From the NCBI RefSeq assembly GCF_003408845.1, contig NZ_LRTV01000007.1, forward strand, positions 1,196-65,195: a DNA stretch of 64,000 bases. Reading direction: 5' to 3'. How positions within the stretch are numbered: position 1 is the stretch's first letter; each line of letters opens with the position of its first letter. Source of the stretch: Gardnerella massiliensis (GTDB lineage: Bacteria > Actinomycetota > Actinomycetes > Actinomycetales > Bifidobacteriaceae). Below, one piece after another: positions 36,099 to 45,345 of the stretch. The translations under genes were made by a program, and so were the position numbers. Below the pieces are notes generated by a model. It searched no databases, was not told the DNA's origin, and was given only the letters and a program-made list of their open reading frames with translations.

Positions 36099-36995
36099 AT
36101 GTCTAAGCCAATTGTTCTTTCACTCGGCGAACTGTTATGGGACTTACTTCCCCACGGAAAACGCGTCGGCGGAGCGCCAGCAAATTTTGCATATCACGCA
36201 CAATGCCACGGCGCGCAAAGCTGCATGATTAGCGCAGTCGGCCAAGATCAGCTCGGAGATGAACTGATTGACAGAGTAAACAAGGCCGGAATCACCTCAA
36301 TTATTCAGCGCAACGCATGGCCAACAAGCACTGTGGAAATAGCACTGAAAAACGGAATTCCAGAATATACTATTTTGCGAAACATAGCATGGGATCACAT
36401 TCTTTACACTCGAGAACTTATCGACTTAGTAGAACGGGCTGATGCCGTATGCTTCGGAACTCTTAGCCTTCGTTCGCAAGAAACTCACGACACTATTCTT
36501 CAATTATTGAAGCATACTAAGCCTGGAGCTATGAAGTTCTTTGACATCAACATTCGCAGCGACCATTATTCTAAGGATCTCATTGATACGCTTTTGCAAG
36601 AAGCGACCGTTTTTAAGCTTAACGATTCCGAATTGTTCCTACTGCGTGACATGTTCAATATTCGCGACACCTCCGACGACGAAGCTTGCAAATGGTTCCA
36701 AGCACGCTACGGACTTGATTATGTGATTCTTACAGGCGGCTCGACCTTCAGCACGATTATTACCAGCACTGGCGAAAGTTCTACTATACCTACCCCGCAT
36801 GTTGACATTATTGATACTGTAGGAGCTGGAGACGCATTTTCTGGCGTATTCGCTACACATATTCTCAGAGGGGAATCACTAAAGGAGGCTCACCGCGCTG
36901 CAGTGAATACGGCAGCATTCGTGTGCACTAAAGAAGGTGCATGGCCTCAATACCCTAAGCAGATACCAGATTATCTTGCGAAAGCTGGAAAATAG
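36099..36995 (+). CDS. PfkB-family carbohydrate kinase (probable fructokinase)
   Basis: A 298-residue ribokinase-fold sugar kinase. The N-terminal LGELLWDLLPHGKRVGGAPANFAYHAQ carries the substrate glycine pair, ILTGG the hinge, and DTVGAGDAFSGVF near residue 235 the PfkB signature with catalytic Asp. The opening GELLWD and VGGAPANFA are typical of fructokinases of bifidobacteria. No transporter or glycosidase is adjacent, so the substrate is inferred from sequence style only. GAAAGGA precedes the ATG; a good terminator follows. Confidence 0.85.
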   Translation: MSKPIVLSLGELLWDLLPHGKRVGGAPANFAYHAQCHGAQSCMISAVGQDQLGDELIDRVNKAGITSIIQRNAWPTSTVEIALKNGIPEYTILRNIAWDHILYTRELIDLVERADAVCFGTLSLRSQETHDTILQLLKHTKPGAMKFFDINIRSDHYSKDLIDTLLQEATVFKLNDSELFLLRDMFNIRDTSDDEACKWFQARYGLDYVILTGGSTFSTIITSTGESSTIPTPHVDIIDTVGAGDAFSGVFATHILRGESLKEAHRAAVNTAAFVCTKEGAWPQYPKQIPDYLAKAGK

Positions 36996-37016
36996 TACAG
37001 AAGTAAGTAACAAATA

Positions 37017-37056
37017 AAGCGCCACCTCACCAAACGTAGTGAAGTGGCGCTTTTTT
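37017..37056 (+). terminator. terminator of the sugar kinase gene
   Basis: A 14-bp stem AAGCGCCACCTCAC / GTGAAGTGGCGCTT with one mismatch, then a T6 tract. It ends 3 bp before the tRNA on the opposite strand. Confidence 0.92.
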
Positions 37057-37058
37057 AG

Positions 37059-37132
37059 TGGGGCCTCAGGGGCTTGAACCCTGGACCGACGGATTATGAG
37101 TCCGCTGCTCTAACCGACTGAGCTAAAGCCCC
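37059..37132 (-). tRNA. tRNA with CAU anticodon (Met elongator or Ile2)
   Basis: A 74-nt cloverleaf: acceptor GGGGCTT/AGGCCCC, D-loop AGCTCAGTCGGTTAGAGC, anticodon arm GCGGA-CTCATAA-TCCGT and T arm CAGGG-TTCAAGC-CCCTG. The anticodon is CAU. Sequence alone does not tell elongator Met from the lysidine-modified Ile2 acceptor. CCA is not encoded. Confidence 0.93.
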
Positions 37133-37221
37133 ACGCCGCAACCGGCAACAGCTAGATTAGCACATACCCATAAACGTCGCCAACTCAGTGAGTCGAATTT
37201 TTGAGCTTGCCTAGTCTGAAA

Positions 37222-37250
37222 GAGCTTGAAATCCCAATGATTTCAAGCTC
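37222..37250 (-). terminator. terminator overlapping the ykoE stop
   Basis: An 11-bp perfect stem GAGCTTGAAAT / ATTTCAAGCTC; the stop codon of the ykoE-type gene (37243-37245) is inside the first arm on the minus strand. Confidence 0.75.
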
Positions 37251-37923
37251 GGTCAGAGCGTCCAGATGAAAAGTTATCAAGAGCACCAGTTGCGCGCAAA
37301 GCCAAATACACAAACCAAACCAGTACACCAGAAAGCAAGAAGCCACTAATAAGCTCCGTAATCATGTGCACAGTGATATAAGAAGGAGCCTTTGCCTGAT
37401 ACTTAGTAAACGTTAAGAACACACCATACTCAAGTGCAACAAGTACACCAGAAACAATACTCAACGTCAAATTAAACTTACGCAAACGGAAAATCAAGAA
37501 CGGAATCTCCGCAAACACACCCTGCATCAAAGCAGAAATAACAGTACCAGTGAACGAGAACGGAGAACCAAGAAGCACCTGAATAAGCGCAGCCACCACG
37601 TTCACATACACCGCAGAACCAGGCTTACGAATAAGCAACACAGCAAGCGTTCCGGACAAATACCACACACCGTGAGTAATACTCGCAAAACCAGGGAGTA
37701 CAGCAGCGTTCAACGTACGAATAATCGGAATAAACACCAAGCCGTAGCCACACAAAATAACACCAAAAACGGCAGCAAGAGCAGATCCCAAAGCGATATC
37801 TGCCACACGCCAACGGTAGTTCGCAGCAACCGAAAGCTCCTCAGCTTCCTGCGTTTGTGCATAATCTGATACAGAAGTTGTTGAATTAATGTCACCTTTA
37901 TCATTATTGAAAATATCACTCAT
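37243..37923 (-). CDS. YkoE-type ECF transporter S component
   Basis: A 226-residue membrane protein with six hydrophobic segments after a 35-residue polar N-tail. The family region reads HGVWYLSGTLAVLLIRKPGSAVYVNVVAALIQVLLGSPFS (residues about 88-127). YkoE proteins bind thiamine or its hydroxymethylpyrimidine precursor and require an energising ECF module (two ATPases and a T protein), which is not next to this gene. The ATG at 37923 has AAGGA 7 bp upstream. Flanked by two tRNAs. Confidence 0.82.
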   Translation of the reverse strand: MSDIFNNDKGDINSTTSVSDYAQTQEAEELSVAANYRWRVADIALGSALAAVFGVILCGYGLVFIPIIRTLNAAVLPGFASITHGVWYLSGTLAVLLIRKPGSAVYVNVVAALIQVLLGSPFSFTGTVISALMQGVFAEIPFLIFRLRKFNLTLSIVSGVLVALEYGVFLTFTKYQAKAPSYITVHMITELISGFLLSGVLVWFVYLALRATGALDNFSSGRSDRA

Positions 37924-37949
37924 GAGCAATCCTTATCTTAAACTGCCGC

Positions 37950-38020
37950 GCATTGTATAACTCACCAGAGCGCTCCCCGACCTGCGCAGCCCGGGCAGAA
38001 GCGCCAACGAGCAAGTTTAG
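37950..38020 (-). promoter_or_regulatory. GC-rich structured leader upstream of ykoE
   Basis: On the minus strand GGCGCT...CCCG pairs with CGGG...AGCGCT across a GC-rich loop, in otherwise AT-rich DNA, ending about 50 bp before the ykoE start. The conserved core words of the TPP riboswitch are absent. The remainder, 38021-38177, is AT-rich and shows no gene. Confidence 0.4.
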
Positions 38021-38177
38021 CACTTTACAGAAAAATCAACACACACGTTGTGAAATTCATAACATTGGAAAAAGTAATAACAACCTATAGAAAAAATATA
38101 AGGCTGAGTCAAAATAGTTCAGGGCAAAGGCAAGGGCAAGGATAAACGGTGCAATCGCCGTAAGCGGCAGAAAAATT

Positions 38178-38207
38178 AACAAAAACGCCGCCCAAAACTG
38201 AGCGGCG
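38178..38207 (-). terminator. terminator after tRNA-Glu
   Basis: CGCCGC and GCGGCG stem with TCAGTTTTGG loop, followed by TTTTTGTTAATTTTTC on the minus strand, starting about 10 bp past the tRNA. Confidence 0.85.
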
Positions 38208-38217
38208 CTATAACTTG

Positions 38218-38289
38218 TACCCCCTAAGAGAGTCGAACTCTTGTTGTCAGATTGAAAGTCTGGTGTCCTAACCGTTAGACGAAGGGGGC
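38218..38289 (-). tRNA. tRNA-Glu (UUC)
   Basis: A 72-nt cloverleaf with acceptor GCCCCCT/AGGGGGT, anticodon arm CCAGA-CTTTCAA-TCTGA (anticodon UUC) and T arm AGAG-TTCGACTC-TCTT. CCA is not encoded. Confidence 0.95.
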
Positions 38290-38421
38290 TTCGAACCAAA
38301 CCATATGATATTAACATTCTGGAAAGCAGCACGCAACTCACGGCGTGTTGCGGATGGGAAGATTGGGTTTGGTGTGGTGTGTGCGGCAGCTAGAATGCTA
38401 GTGGCTTCTAGGCAAGAATAC

Positions 38422-39255
38422 TCAGCGTTCGCAAAGCACTAATGCGCGGTAGGTGAAGTCGTGAATAGTGCGACCAGCCTCCAAGCCTTTGCGCTCAAAA
38501 TTCGTAAGAACGCGACCAGCAAAACGCTCAGATTCGCTAAACTCTGCGTGCGGAAGGACAGATGCAGTGTCGGCTGTACCTTTTCCAACGTGCTCAGTTG
38601 GAAGACTTACTTTCAATTCGCCAACATTCGCGAAATCTTCGCGAGAATCCATAACTTCGTGCACGTGCAAAGCATAATCCTCAATATCCGTAGCAATGCG
38701 CCACATGCCATCTTCACGCAATGCCCTATGTATTGTAGAGGCAAGCTCTGGTTGCACGATACGACGCTTGTGGTGGCGCATTTTAGGCCATGGATCCGGG
38801 AAGAAAGTCCAAACTTCTTCTAAAACTCCTAAATCGCAAGCTACGAAGAAATCAGGAGCGTTAATTTTCGCAATACGAAGATTAGTTAAACCTTGCTTTC
38901 CAGCAAGAAGCATTGTGTGAGCTACGCCTGGATCATAAACTTCAAGCGCTAAAAAGTTAGTTTCCGGCAAACGTTCGGCTGCTGCAACAATGTTTTCGCC
39001 CTGTCCGGAACCAATTTCAACAATAAGCGGATTATTATTGCCCCAAGTATCTTTAATCCATTCAGGCGTAATGAGCAAATCTTCCCGCAATCTAAAGGAG
39101 CCAGGAGCTTTATTAACGTCTAATAGGTACTGACTTGCGTAACGCTCCTGAGCATGCTGTAAACGCTCATCTAAGCGTCCAGAACGACGTACAAACGACA
39201 ATACAGTGCGTTGCTTGGCTTGCATAGTGTTTTCGTTTTCATTTTCACTGCTCAT
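38422..39255 (-). CDS. trmB: tRNA (guanine-N7-)-methyltransferase
   Basis: A 277-residue SAM-dependent enzyme that makes m7G46 in tRNA. SAM motif [16 protein letters not shown] near residue 78, [10 protein letters not shown] near 105, the catalytic [17 protein letters not shown] near 158 and the C-terminal [17 protein letters not shown] are all conserved. A 60-residue N-terminal extension begins with an acidic repeat (ENENEN). ATG at 39255. Confidence 0.95.
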   Translation of the reverse strand: MSSENENENTMQAKQRTVLSFVRRSGRLDERLQHAQERYASQYLLDVNKAPGSFRLREDLLITPEWIKDTWGNNNPLIVEIGSGQGENIVAAAERLPETNFLALEVYDPGVAHTMLLAGKQGLTNLRIAKINAPDFFVACDLGVLEEVWTFFPDPWPKMRHHKRRIVQPELASTIHRALREDGMWRIATDIEDYALHVHEVMDSREDFANVGELKVSLPTEHVGKGTADTASVLPHAEFSESERFAGRVLTNFERKGLEAGRTIHDFTYRALVLCER

Positions 39256-39359
39256 TAGATTACTTTCGTTATTCGGGCTGCGCGCCTTTAGTTTTTAACA
39301 GTCGCATGATTTTAGTCATACGCGTACGTATCGCTTTTATGCTACCAAAAAGTATAAAA

Positions 39360-39391
39360 AAGCAGCGAAAGCTGTTACGCAAACGCTGCTT
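39360..39391 (-). terminator. terminator of ftsZ-sepF
   Basis: An 8-bp stem AAGCAGCG / CGCTGCTT; the minus strand continues TTTTTTATACTT. It lies 28 bp past the sepF stop. Confidence 0.8.
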
Positions 39392-39418
39392 AATTAATTT
39401 TATTTATAAACAAAATCC

Positions 39419-39883
39419 TTAAGAGAACAAGTCGCGTGCAGAATTAGCAGTCGGAGTATCCTCTACTTTGATATTTACTTGCGCTGGGCTGAGTAAGAAT
39501 ACTCGAGGCGTAACTCGCTCAATCGAACCGCGCACGCCAAACACCACTCCAGCAGAGAAGTCAACAATACGATACGCTACTGATTCGGTAACTCCAGTTA
39601 GATTCAACACAACCGGAACACCATCTCGTAAAGCACGACCAACCATTTGCGCATCATCATAAGACTTTGGGTGAATGGTAGTGATACGGCTCATACGATT
39701 CATGCTAGCTCTAGCAGAAGCAACACCAGAACGCGATTCCTCATTATGCTGCGACACAACAGGAGTTACTGAATGATCGTTATCGAATGAAGTCTCTGGA
39801 GCTTCAGTTTCGGTATAATCATCATCTTCCGGCACATCCGCCATGCCAACGTATGACATCACGTTCTTCATAAAACCAGCCAT
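39419..39883 (-). CDS. sepF: cell division protein SepF
   Basis: A 154-residue FtsZ-binding protein that tethers and bundles the Z-ring at the membrane; it replaces FtsA in Actinobacteria. The N-terminal amphipathic helix MAGFMKNVMSYVGM is followed by an acidic linker, then the SepF core: PKSYDDAQMVGRALRDGVPVVLNL and RIVDFSAGVVFG. 24 bp downstream of ftsZ, with GAGGAGGG before the ATG. Confidence 0.95.
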   Translation of the reverse strand: MAGFMKNVMSYVGMADVPEDDDYTETEAPETSFDNDHSVTPVVSQHNEESRSGVASARASMNRMSRITTIHPKSYDDAQMVGRALRDGVPVVLNLTGVTESVAYRIVDFSAGVVFGVRGSIERVTPRVFLLSPAQVNIKVEDTPTANSARDLFS

Positions 39884-39907
39884 GAAGTAGCCCTCCTCTC
39901 GTTACTC

Positions 39908-41122
39908 TTAACGCAGAAAATCAGGAATATCTAACTCGTCTGGCTCGACAGCAGCTTGAGTTTGAGTATCCACTGGAGCAGCTGAATACTGCTGATGCAC
40001 TGCAGTATCAAACATCGAAGGCACCGACGCTTGAGCAGGCTGCTGAACGGTTGCAGAAGCTTCCGGAGTCACAGGAGAAGTAGACTTAGCTGGAGCTACA
40101 GGCTTCACATCTGCTTGCATATCGACAAATTGCCCAGCCTTCGCAGACTCTTCAGCTTTAGGATGAGCATCAAAACCTGCAGCAATAACAGTTACGCGTA
40201 CTTCATCTCCGTATGAATCATCCAACGAAAGACCCCAAATAATTTGTGCTTCTGGATGAATAGCCTTACGCACAAGCTCAGTAGCAGCAGACGCTTCCTG
40301 AAGCTTCAAATCACTTGGACCAGCGATGTTAATCAAAGCACCATGCGCACCCTCAATGCTTTCTTCCAGCAATGGGGAGCTGATAGCAATCTCAGCTGCC
40401 TGCGTAGCACGATCTTCGCCCTTAGCGGAACCAATGCCAAACAAAGCGGTACCAGCACCACGCAAAATGGCGGTAACATCGGAGAAATCAACATGAATGT
40501 AAGAATTCGTAGTGATTAAGTCCGTAATACCCTGCACGCCAGCAAGAAGTGCAGTATCAGCAGTCTTGAACGCATCAATAATACCAATCGTTCTATCAGA
40601 AATTTCCAACAAACGATCATTAGGAATCACAATCAAAGCATCAACTTCATTGCGAAGATTCTCAATGCCGAGCTTTGCAGACGCAGCACGCTGCGGGCCT
40701 TCAAAGCTGAATGGACGCGTAACCACCGCAATAGTCAAAGCACCCTGCTGATGTGCAGCACGCGCCACAATAGGGCTTGCACCCGTTCCTGTGCCGCCAC
40801 CTTCGCCACAAGTCACGAATACCATATCGGCACCCTTGAGTGCTTCCTCAATATCAGATTGATGATCTTGTGCAGCCTTCGCTCCCTTTTCAGGGTCAGC
40901 ACCAGCGCCGAGGCCTCGGCTTGAAGCATCAGATAATGAAATCTTTACATCAGCGTCAGAACGCAACAAATCCTTAGCATCAGTGTTAATTGCTACGAAT
41001 TCTACATTCTGTAAACCCTCGGTGATCATCCGATTGACGGCGTTACCGCCGGCACCACCGACGCCGACTACCTTGATAATGGTCTTGTCGTTGAAATTGT
41101 CAGTCTGGGCAATCTCGCTCAC
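39908..41122 (-). CDS. ftsZ: cell division GTPase FtsZ
   Basis: A 404-residue tubulin homologue that forms the division ring. IKVVGVGGAGGNAVNRMI, the tubulin signature GEGGGTGTGASP near residue 106 and the T7 loop NVDF/DFSDVTAILRGAG region are intact. A 75-residue Pro/Ala/Gln-rich linker leads to the C-terminal peptide DELDIPDFLR that binds SepF and other partners. Cotranscribed with sepF. Confidence 0.97.
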   Translation of the reverse strand: MSEIAQTDNFNDKTIIKVVGVGGAGGNAVNRMITEGLQNVEFVAINTDAKDLLRSDADVKISLSDASSRGLGAGADPEKGAKAAQDHQSDIEEALKGADMVFVTCGEGGGTGTGASPIVARAAHQQGALTIAVVTRPFSFEGPQRAASAKLGIENLRNEVDALIVIPNDRLLEISDRTIGIIDAFKTADTALLAGVQGITDLITTNSYIHVDFSDVTAILRGAGTALFGIGSAKGEDRATQAAEIAISSPLLEESIEGAHGALINIAGPSDLKLQEASAATELVRKAIHPEAQIIWGLSLDDSYGDEVRVTVIAAGFDAHPKAEESAKAGQFVDMQADVKPVAPAKSTSPVTPEASATVQQPAQASVPSMFDTAVHQQYSAAPVDTQTQAAVEPDELDIPDFLR

Positions 41123-41346
41123 CGTTGTCTCCTGTCACTCACGCACGTTTACGCAACATTCTAGCGCAAAACGCTCGATATTGACGACGTTTTAACAATA
41201 AAAACTGAAAAAATGTCACTGCTTCGATAATACACCGGACCATACGCAAATACGCGCTAGCTCAAGTTTTATCGCAATTACGCCGTTTAATAATAAAAAT
41301 TTGAATTCGCAACCAACAAACTAAACGTACAAAACCCTAGAAAAAA

Positions 41347-42531
41347 CTAGTAACTTGCATCCATAGGGTCGTCACCAAATAGCAGCTCACGTTCTTCGTG
41401 ACTCGTCGTTCGACTATCAAGCCAACCGTAAGGCAAATGAACCTTCTTAGCGAAACGCACACGGCCGCGCGGCGTGTCTAACAACTGTTCAGGCAAACGC
41501 AACGAACCGTCAAGCATGTTGAGATTGCGTTGAACATCCGCAATCGACTCGCACTCCATAAAAGCTTTACGAGTGCCCCCACCAACTGGGAAACCTTTCA
41601 AATACCAAGCAACATGCTTACGCAAATCGTGCACTGCCATACGCTCATCACCATCATAAAACTCAACAAGCAACTGCAAATGGCGCAAAATTACGGAACC
41701 AACCTCCGCAAGAGTTGGGTTAACACGCTCACTACTGCCCTCGCAAGCATTGCGAATATCAGCAAAAATCCAAGGACGCCCCTGACAACCGCGACCAATA
41801 GCCACACCAGCGCAACCAGTTTCCTTAAACATTGCGAGCGCATCTTCAGCACCCCAAATATCGCCGTTACCAAAAACGGGAATACTAAGAGCCTGCACTA
41901 ATTCACCAATACGCTGCCAATCGGAATGACCACCGTAATATTCAGACGTAGTTCTAGCGTGCAAAGTTACTGCTGCGCAACCTTCCTCCTGCGCAATATG
42001 GCCAGCTTCCATAAACGTTTCGTGATTCTCGTCGATACCAACACGGAATTTAGCAGTAACCGGGATTCCTGCCGGTTCACAAACTGAAACAACACGATGC
42101 AAAATTTCTTGCAGCAAGTCAGTTTTCCAAGGAAGAGCAGACCCGCCACCCCTACGTGTCACCTTTGGTACCGGGCAACCAAAGTTTAAGTCAACGTGAT
42201 CTGCCATATTTTCGTCGACAACGATTCGAGCAGCCTGCTCAACAATAGCAGGATTCACACCGTACAGTTGTAACGAACGAACCTTCTCACTCGGCGCGAA
42301 ACGGCATAAACGCAACGCTTTAGGATTACGAGCCACCAATGCGCGAGCAGTAATCATTTCAGCTACGTACAGGCCGTCGGGACCAAATTCGCGACAAATT
42401 GCGCGAAAAGGCCAATTAGTAATACCTGCCATAGGAGAAAGAACCACAGGAGTGGAAACATGAATCTTTCCTAAATCTACTGGTTTGATGGCGAAAGTAT
42501 TATTGTCGACACCAGTTTCGTTTTCCTGCAT
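41347..42531 (-). CDS. dus: tRNA-dihydrouridine synthase
   Basis: A 394-residue flavoenzyme reducing uridines in tRNA D-loops. The TIM-barrel FMN site PVVLSPMAGITNWPFR, LNFGCPVPKVTRRGGGSAL (catalytic Cys region), TAKFRVGID and VFGNGDIW, AIGRGCQGRPW are typical of the DusB-like bacterial group. I start at the ATG at 42531 because AAGGAAAG lies 8 bp upstream; a longer frame adds 17 residues. The 41123-41346 gap upstream of ftsZ shows no other gene. Confidence 0.92.
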   Translation of the reverse strand: MQENETGVDNNTFAIKPVDLGKIHVSTPVVLSPMAGITNWPFRAICREFGPDGLYVAEMITARALVARNPKALRLCRFAPSEKVRSLQLYGVNPAIVEQAARIVVDENMADHVDLNFGCPVPKVTRRGGGSALPWKTDLLQEILHRVVSVCEPAGIPVTAKFRVGIDENHETFMEAGHIAQEEGCAAVTLHARTTSEYYGGHSDWQRIGELVQALSIPVFGNGDIWGAEDALAMFKETGCAGVAIGRGCQGRPWIFADIRNACEGSSERVNPTLAEVGSVILRHLQLLVEFYDGDERMAVHDLRKHVAWYLKGFPVGGGTRKAFMECESIADVQRNLNMLDGSLRLPEQLLDTPRGRVRFAKKVHLPYGWLDSRTTSHEERELLFGDDPMDASY

Positions 42532-42623
42532 ACGCGCATCTTTCCTTTGTAAAGATTGGCAAACATTGACGCTTATCGTCACGCTTACGAAATTAAATAG
42601 AATATTAAAGAGAACATTAAAGA

Positions 42624-42662
42624 GGACGTAACCTTATGCAAATCATGCATAAAGTCACGTCC
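42624..42662 (-). terminator. glyS terminator
   Basis: A long stem of GGACGT-AAC-CTTATGCA against TGCATAAAG-TCACGTCC, then CTCTTTAATG on the minus strand, 60 bp past the glyS stop. Confidence 0.75.
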
Positions 42663-42723
42663 ACTTATTTACAATTTATATTTACAATTTGATTGAGCCA
42701 TACCTTGCTCGTGCACGGGCGCT

Positions 42724-44244
42724 TTAGTACAAACCGCCAGCTTGAGCAATTTTCACCGGCTGAGATTCATCTTCGCCTGTTTCTTTGGCAATATCCGTGG
42801 CACCGTCAGCTGCGCGAGTACCAACGATTTCAACAGGACCTTGCGGATACTTAACGCGCTTTTCGTTAATACGGCTAGCAACGTAGTCTGCAACCTTGTC
42901 CAAAGAAACGCGCTCCTGCTGCATTGTGTCGCGCTCGCGAATAGTAACAGCGTGATCTTCCAAAGTATCGAAGTCAACTGTTACGCACAAAGGCGTGCCA
43001 ATTTCGTCTTCACGACGGTAACGACGACCAATAGCACCGGCCTCATCGTAGTCAATCGTCCAATCGTGCTGGCGAAGTTCAGCAGCCAAATCTTGAGCAA
43101 TAGCTTGCAATTCTGGCTTCTTGCTCAATGGCAAAACAGCAGCCTTCACAGGAGCCAAACGAGGGTCAAGTCGAAGAACAGTACGCTTATCAACGCCACC
43201 CTTAGTGTTTGGAGCTTCGTCAACGTCGTAAGCATCGACCAAGAATGCCATAAGCGAGCGGGTAAGACCAGCCGCAGGCTCAATAACGTAAGGCACATAC
43301 TTTTCGCCAGTAGCCTGGTTAAAGTAGCTCAAATCCTCGCCGGAATGCTTAGCATGAGCAGACAAATCGTAGTCAGTACGGTTTGCAATACCCTCAAGCT
43401 CTCCCCAATCCGAACCTTGGAAGCCGAATTTGTATTCAATATCGACAGTACGCTTGGAATAGTGGCTGAGCTTCTCTTTAGGATGCTCGTACATGCGCAA
43501 ATTCTCAGGCTTCACACCCAAATCAACGTACCAGCGTACGCGAGTGTCAATCCAATACTGATGCCAGGCTTCGTCAGTTCCAGGCTCTACGAAGAACTCC
43601 ATTTCCATCTGCTCAAACTCACGAGTGCGGAAAATAAAGTTTCCTGGCGTAATTTCGTTACGGAAAGACTTACCGATATTTGCAATACCAAAAGGCGGCT
43701 TTTGGCGAGTAGAAGTCATGACGTTCTTAAAGTCGACGAAAATACCCTGAGCTGTTTCTGGACGCAAATAGTGCAGGCTGTTTTCGTCTTCAACAGGGCC
43801 TAAATGCGTACGAAGCATCATGTTGAAATCGCGTGGTTCCGTCCAGTTTCCGCGGGTGCCGCAATCTGGGCAAACAATGTCTTTCAAACCGTTTTCAGGC
43901 ATTTTGTCGCCGTGCTTTTCCGCATACGACTCTTCCAACTTGTCTGCACGATGACGCTTATGGCAGTTCAAGCACTCGATTAAAGGATCGTTGAACACGG
44001 AAACGTGGCCGGAAGCAACCCAAACTTCAGAAGGCAAAATAACAGAAGTATCCACACCAACAACATCGCCGCGCGTGGTCACCATGTAACGCCACCATTC
44101 GCGCTTGATATTATCCTTCAACGCAACGCCCAACGGACCATAATCCCACGCAGAGCGCGTGCCACCGTAAATTTCGCCAGCTGGGAACACAAAACCTCGA
44201 CGCTTAGCCAAGGACACGACTTCATCAAGCTTTGAAACAGCCAC
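42724..44244 (-). CDS. glyS: glycyl-tRNA synthetase (class II, dimeric type)
   Basis: A 506-residue single-chain glycyl-tRNA synthetase. Motif 1 region [17 protein letters not shown], motif 2 [26 protein letters not shown], and motif 3 [14 protein letters not shown] are present. A zinc site is formed by CLNC (near residue 87) and CPDC (near 126). The C-terminal anticodon-binding domain begins around residue 375. GTTTTACGAAAAGGTG precedes the ATG. Confidence 0.95.
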   Translation of the reverse strand: MAVSKLDEVVSLAKRRGFVFPAGEIYGGTRSAWDYGPLGVALKDNIKREWWRYMVTTRGDVVGVDTSVILPSEVWVASGHVSVFNDPLIECLNCHKRHRADKLEESYAEKHGDKMPENGLKDIVCPDCGTRGNWTEPRDFNMMLRTHLGPVEDENSLHYLRPETAQGIFVDFKNVMTSTRQKPPFGIANIGKSFRNEITPGNFIFRTREFEQMEMEFFVEPGTDEAWHQYWIDTRVRWYVDLGVKPENLRMYEHPKEKLSHYSKRTVDIEYKFGFQGSDWGELEGIANRTDYDLSAHAKHSGEDLSYFNQATGEKYVPYVIEPAAGLTRSLMAFLVDAYDVDEAPNTKGGVDKRTVLRLDPRLAPVKAAVLPLSKKPELQAIAQDLAAELRQHDWTIDYDEAGAIGRRYRREDEIGTPLCVTVDFDTLEDHAVTIRERDTMQQERVSLDKVADYVASRINEKRVKYPQGPVEIVGTRAADGATDIAKETGEDESQPVKIAQAGGLY

Positions 44245-44358
44245 AATACACCTTTTCGTAAAACTAGAAAATTCGGGTGAAAACGTTGCTATTATAGAAA
44301 AACCCTGTGACGCTTGTAAAATTATCGAAATAACACAAATTTATAGTTTGTATTGCAT

Positions 44359-44799
44359 CTTAATTGCGTCGTCATTTGGTCGTGTGGATATTAGTGTGGT
44401 GGAGATTTGAGATTTTTTGCGCTGAGCGAAGACGGACGTCAGAGCCGAAGGCTACTGACAAGTCGAGCGAAGAAGAAAAATCGAAAAATCTCGGCGATAA
44501 AACACGGTTATTAACGATTAGCACGCAGAGTTTAGGGGGATTTCTCTACGAGCACTAAAAGAGGACTGAGGAAGCAACATTCATTAAGAACGAAGCAGAC
44601 ATAAAAGCCTTTAACAGCCAGAGCGACGAAGGACGGGACGTGCGAGGAGAGAAGGAACGCTCGCGCGGGTAACGCGCTCGCTACTGAGCTTGCGTTGAAA
44701 GCACACCGTGCTTTCAACTTGAGCAAGCTCACGCTCCGAGTTGCCTTCGCGCGCGCAATGCTGCGCGAAAGCAGGTCGTCGCGCAAAACTCGCGCCACA
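44359..44799 (+). repeat. dispersed hairpin-rich element, copy 3 (441 bp)
   Basis: Fills the gap between glyS and the thiamine-binding gene (44245-44903). 44383-44653 reads as identical to copy 2 inverted. 44654-44799 is a hairpin block shared with copy 1: GAGCTTGC ... GCAAGCTC enclosing GTTGAAAGCAC-ACC-GTGCTTTCAAC (44686-44730), then TTCGCGC ... GCGCGAA (44746-44769), and the terminal GCAGGTCGTCGCGC AAAACTCGCGCCACA. The left part has a GTCAG-GCC-GAA-GGC-CTGAC hairpin (44438-44459). No gene in this gap is supported. Confidence 0.85.
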
Positions 44800-44903
44800 C
44801 CAAACAAATAGTAATATAAACTATAGGTTTGTTGACGCATTGTTTGACGTTACATTGTTTTGGTAAATTTGCGTAAGATTACGATTTTAAAAGGATTGTT
44901 ACT

Positions 44904-45281
44904 ATGAGTGAAAATAATAGCGAGAATACAAACGAGAATACAAGTAACAACACAGACGCTCACAAAACTAACACGGTTGCGGCGTTATGCATTGCTCCGA
45001 GCGGAGTTGGCGACGAGTTGAGCGAATACGTTGCGGACGCTGTGAAAGTTATTCGCGATTCTGGGTTGAAAAACGAAACAAACGCTATGTTTACCAATAT
45101 TGAGGGCGAATTTGACGACGTTATGCGCGTTGTTCGTGACGCTACGATGACATTAGTTAACAAAGGATACCGCACGGGAGTAATCCTCAAGTTAGACATT
45201 CGCCCCGGCTTTAGCAATCAAATTGACGCAAAAGCCGCACTTGTAGATAAGATTCTCGAAGAACGAAATAAAGAAGAATAA
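44904..45281 (+). CDS. thiamine-binding protein, MTH1187/YkoF-like
   Basis: A 125-residue protein of the DUF77/MTH1187 family. After an Asn/Thr/Glu-rich 35-residue N-tail the core reads ALCIAPSGVGDELSEYVADAVKVI and TNIEGEFDDVMRVVRDA, KLDIRPG. Members bind thiamine or related ligands in a ferredoxin-like fold. AAGGATTG precedes the ATG. It lies 64 bp before an amidohydrolase gene on the same strand. Confidence 0.82.
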   Translation: MSENNSENTNENTSNNTDAHKTNTVAALCIAPSGVGDELSEYVADAVKVIRDSGLKNETNAMFTNIEGEFDDVMRVVRDATMTLVNKGYRTGVILKLDIRPGFSNQIDAKAALVDKILEERNKEE

Positions 45282-45345
45282 AACTGAAATCAAATAATCT
45301 CAAAACTCAAAAAAGTTATAATAAAACAAAAGAAAGCAGGAATTT

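Noticed and set aside
37950-38020. TPP riboswitch upstream of ykoE
   Set aside because: Gene context fits, but the conserved TPP aptamer words are not present in the leader.
38057-38341. 94-codon frame on the minus strand
   Set aside because: It overlaps the whole tRNA-Glu gene and its terminator.
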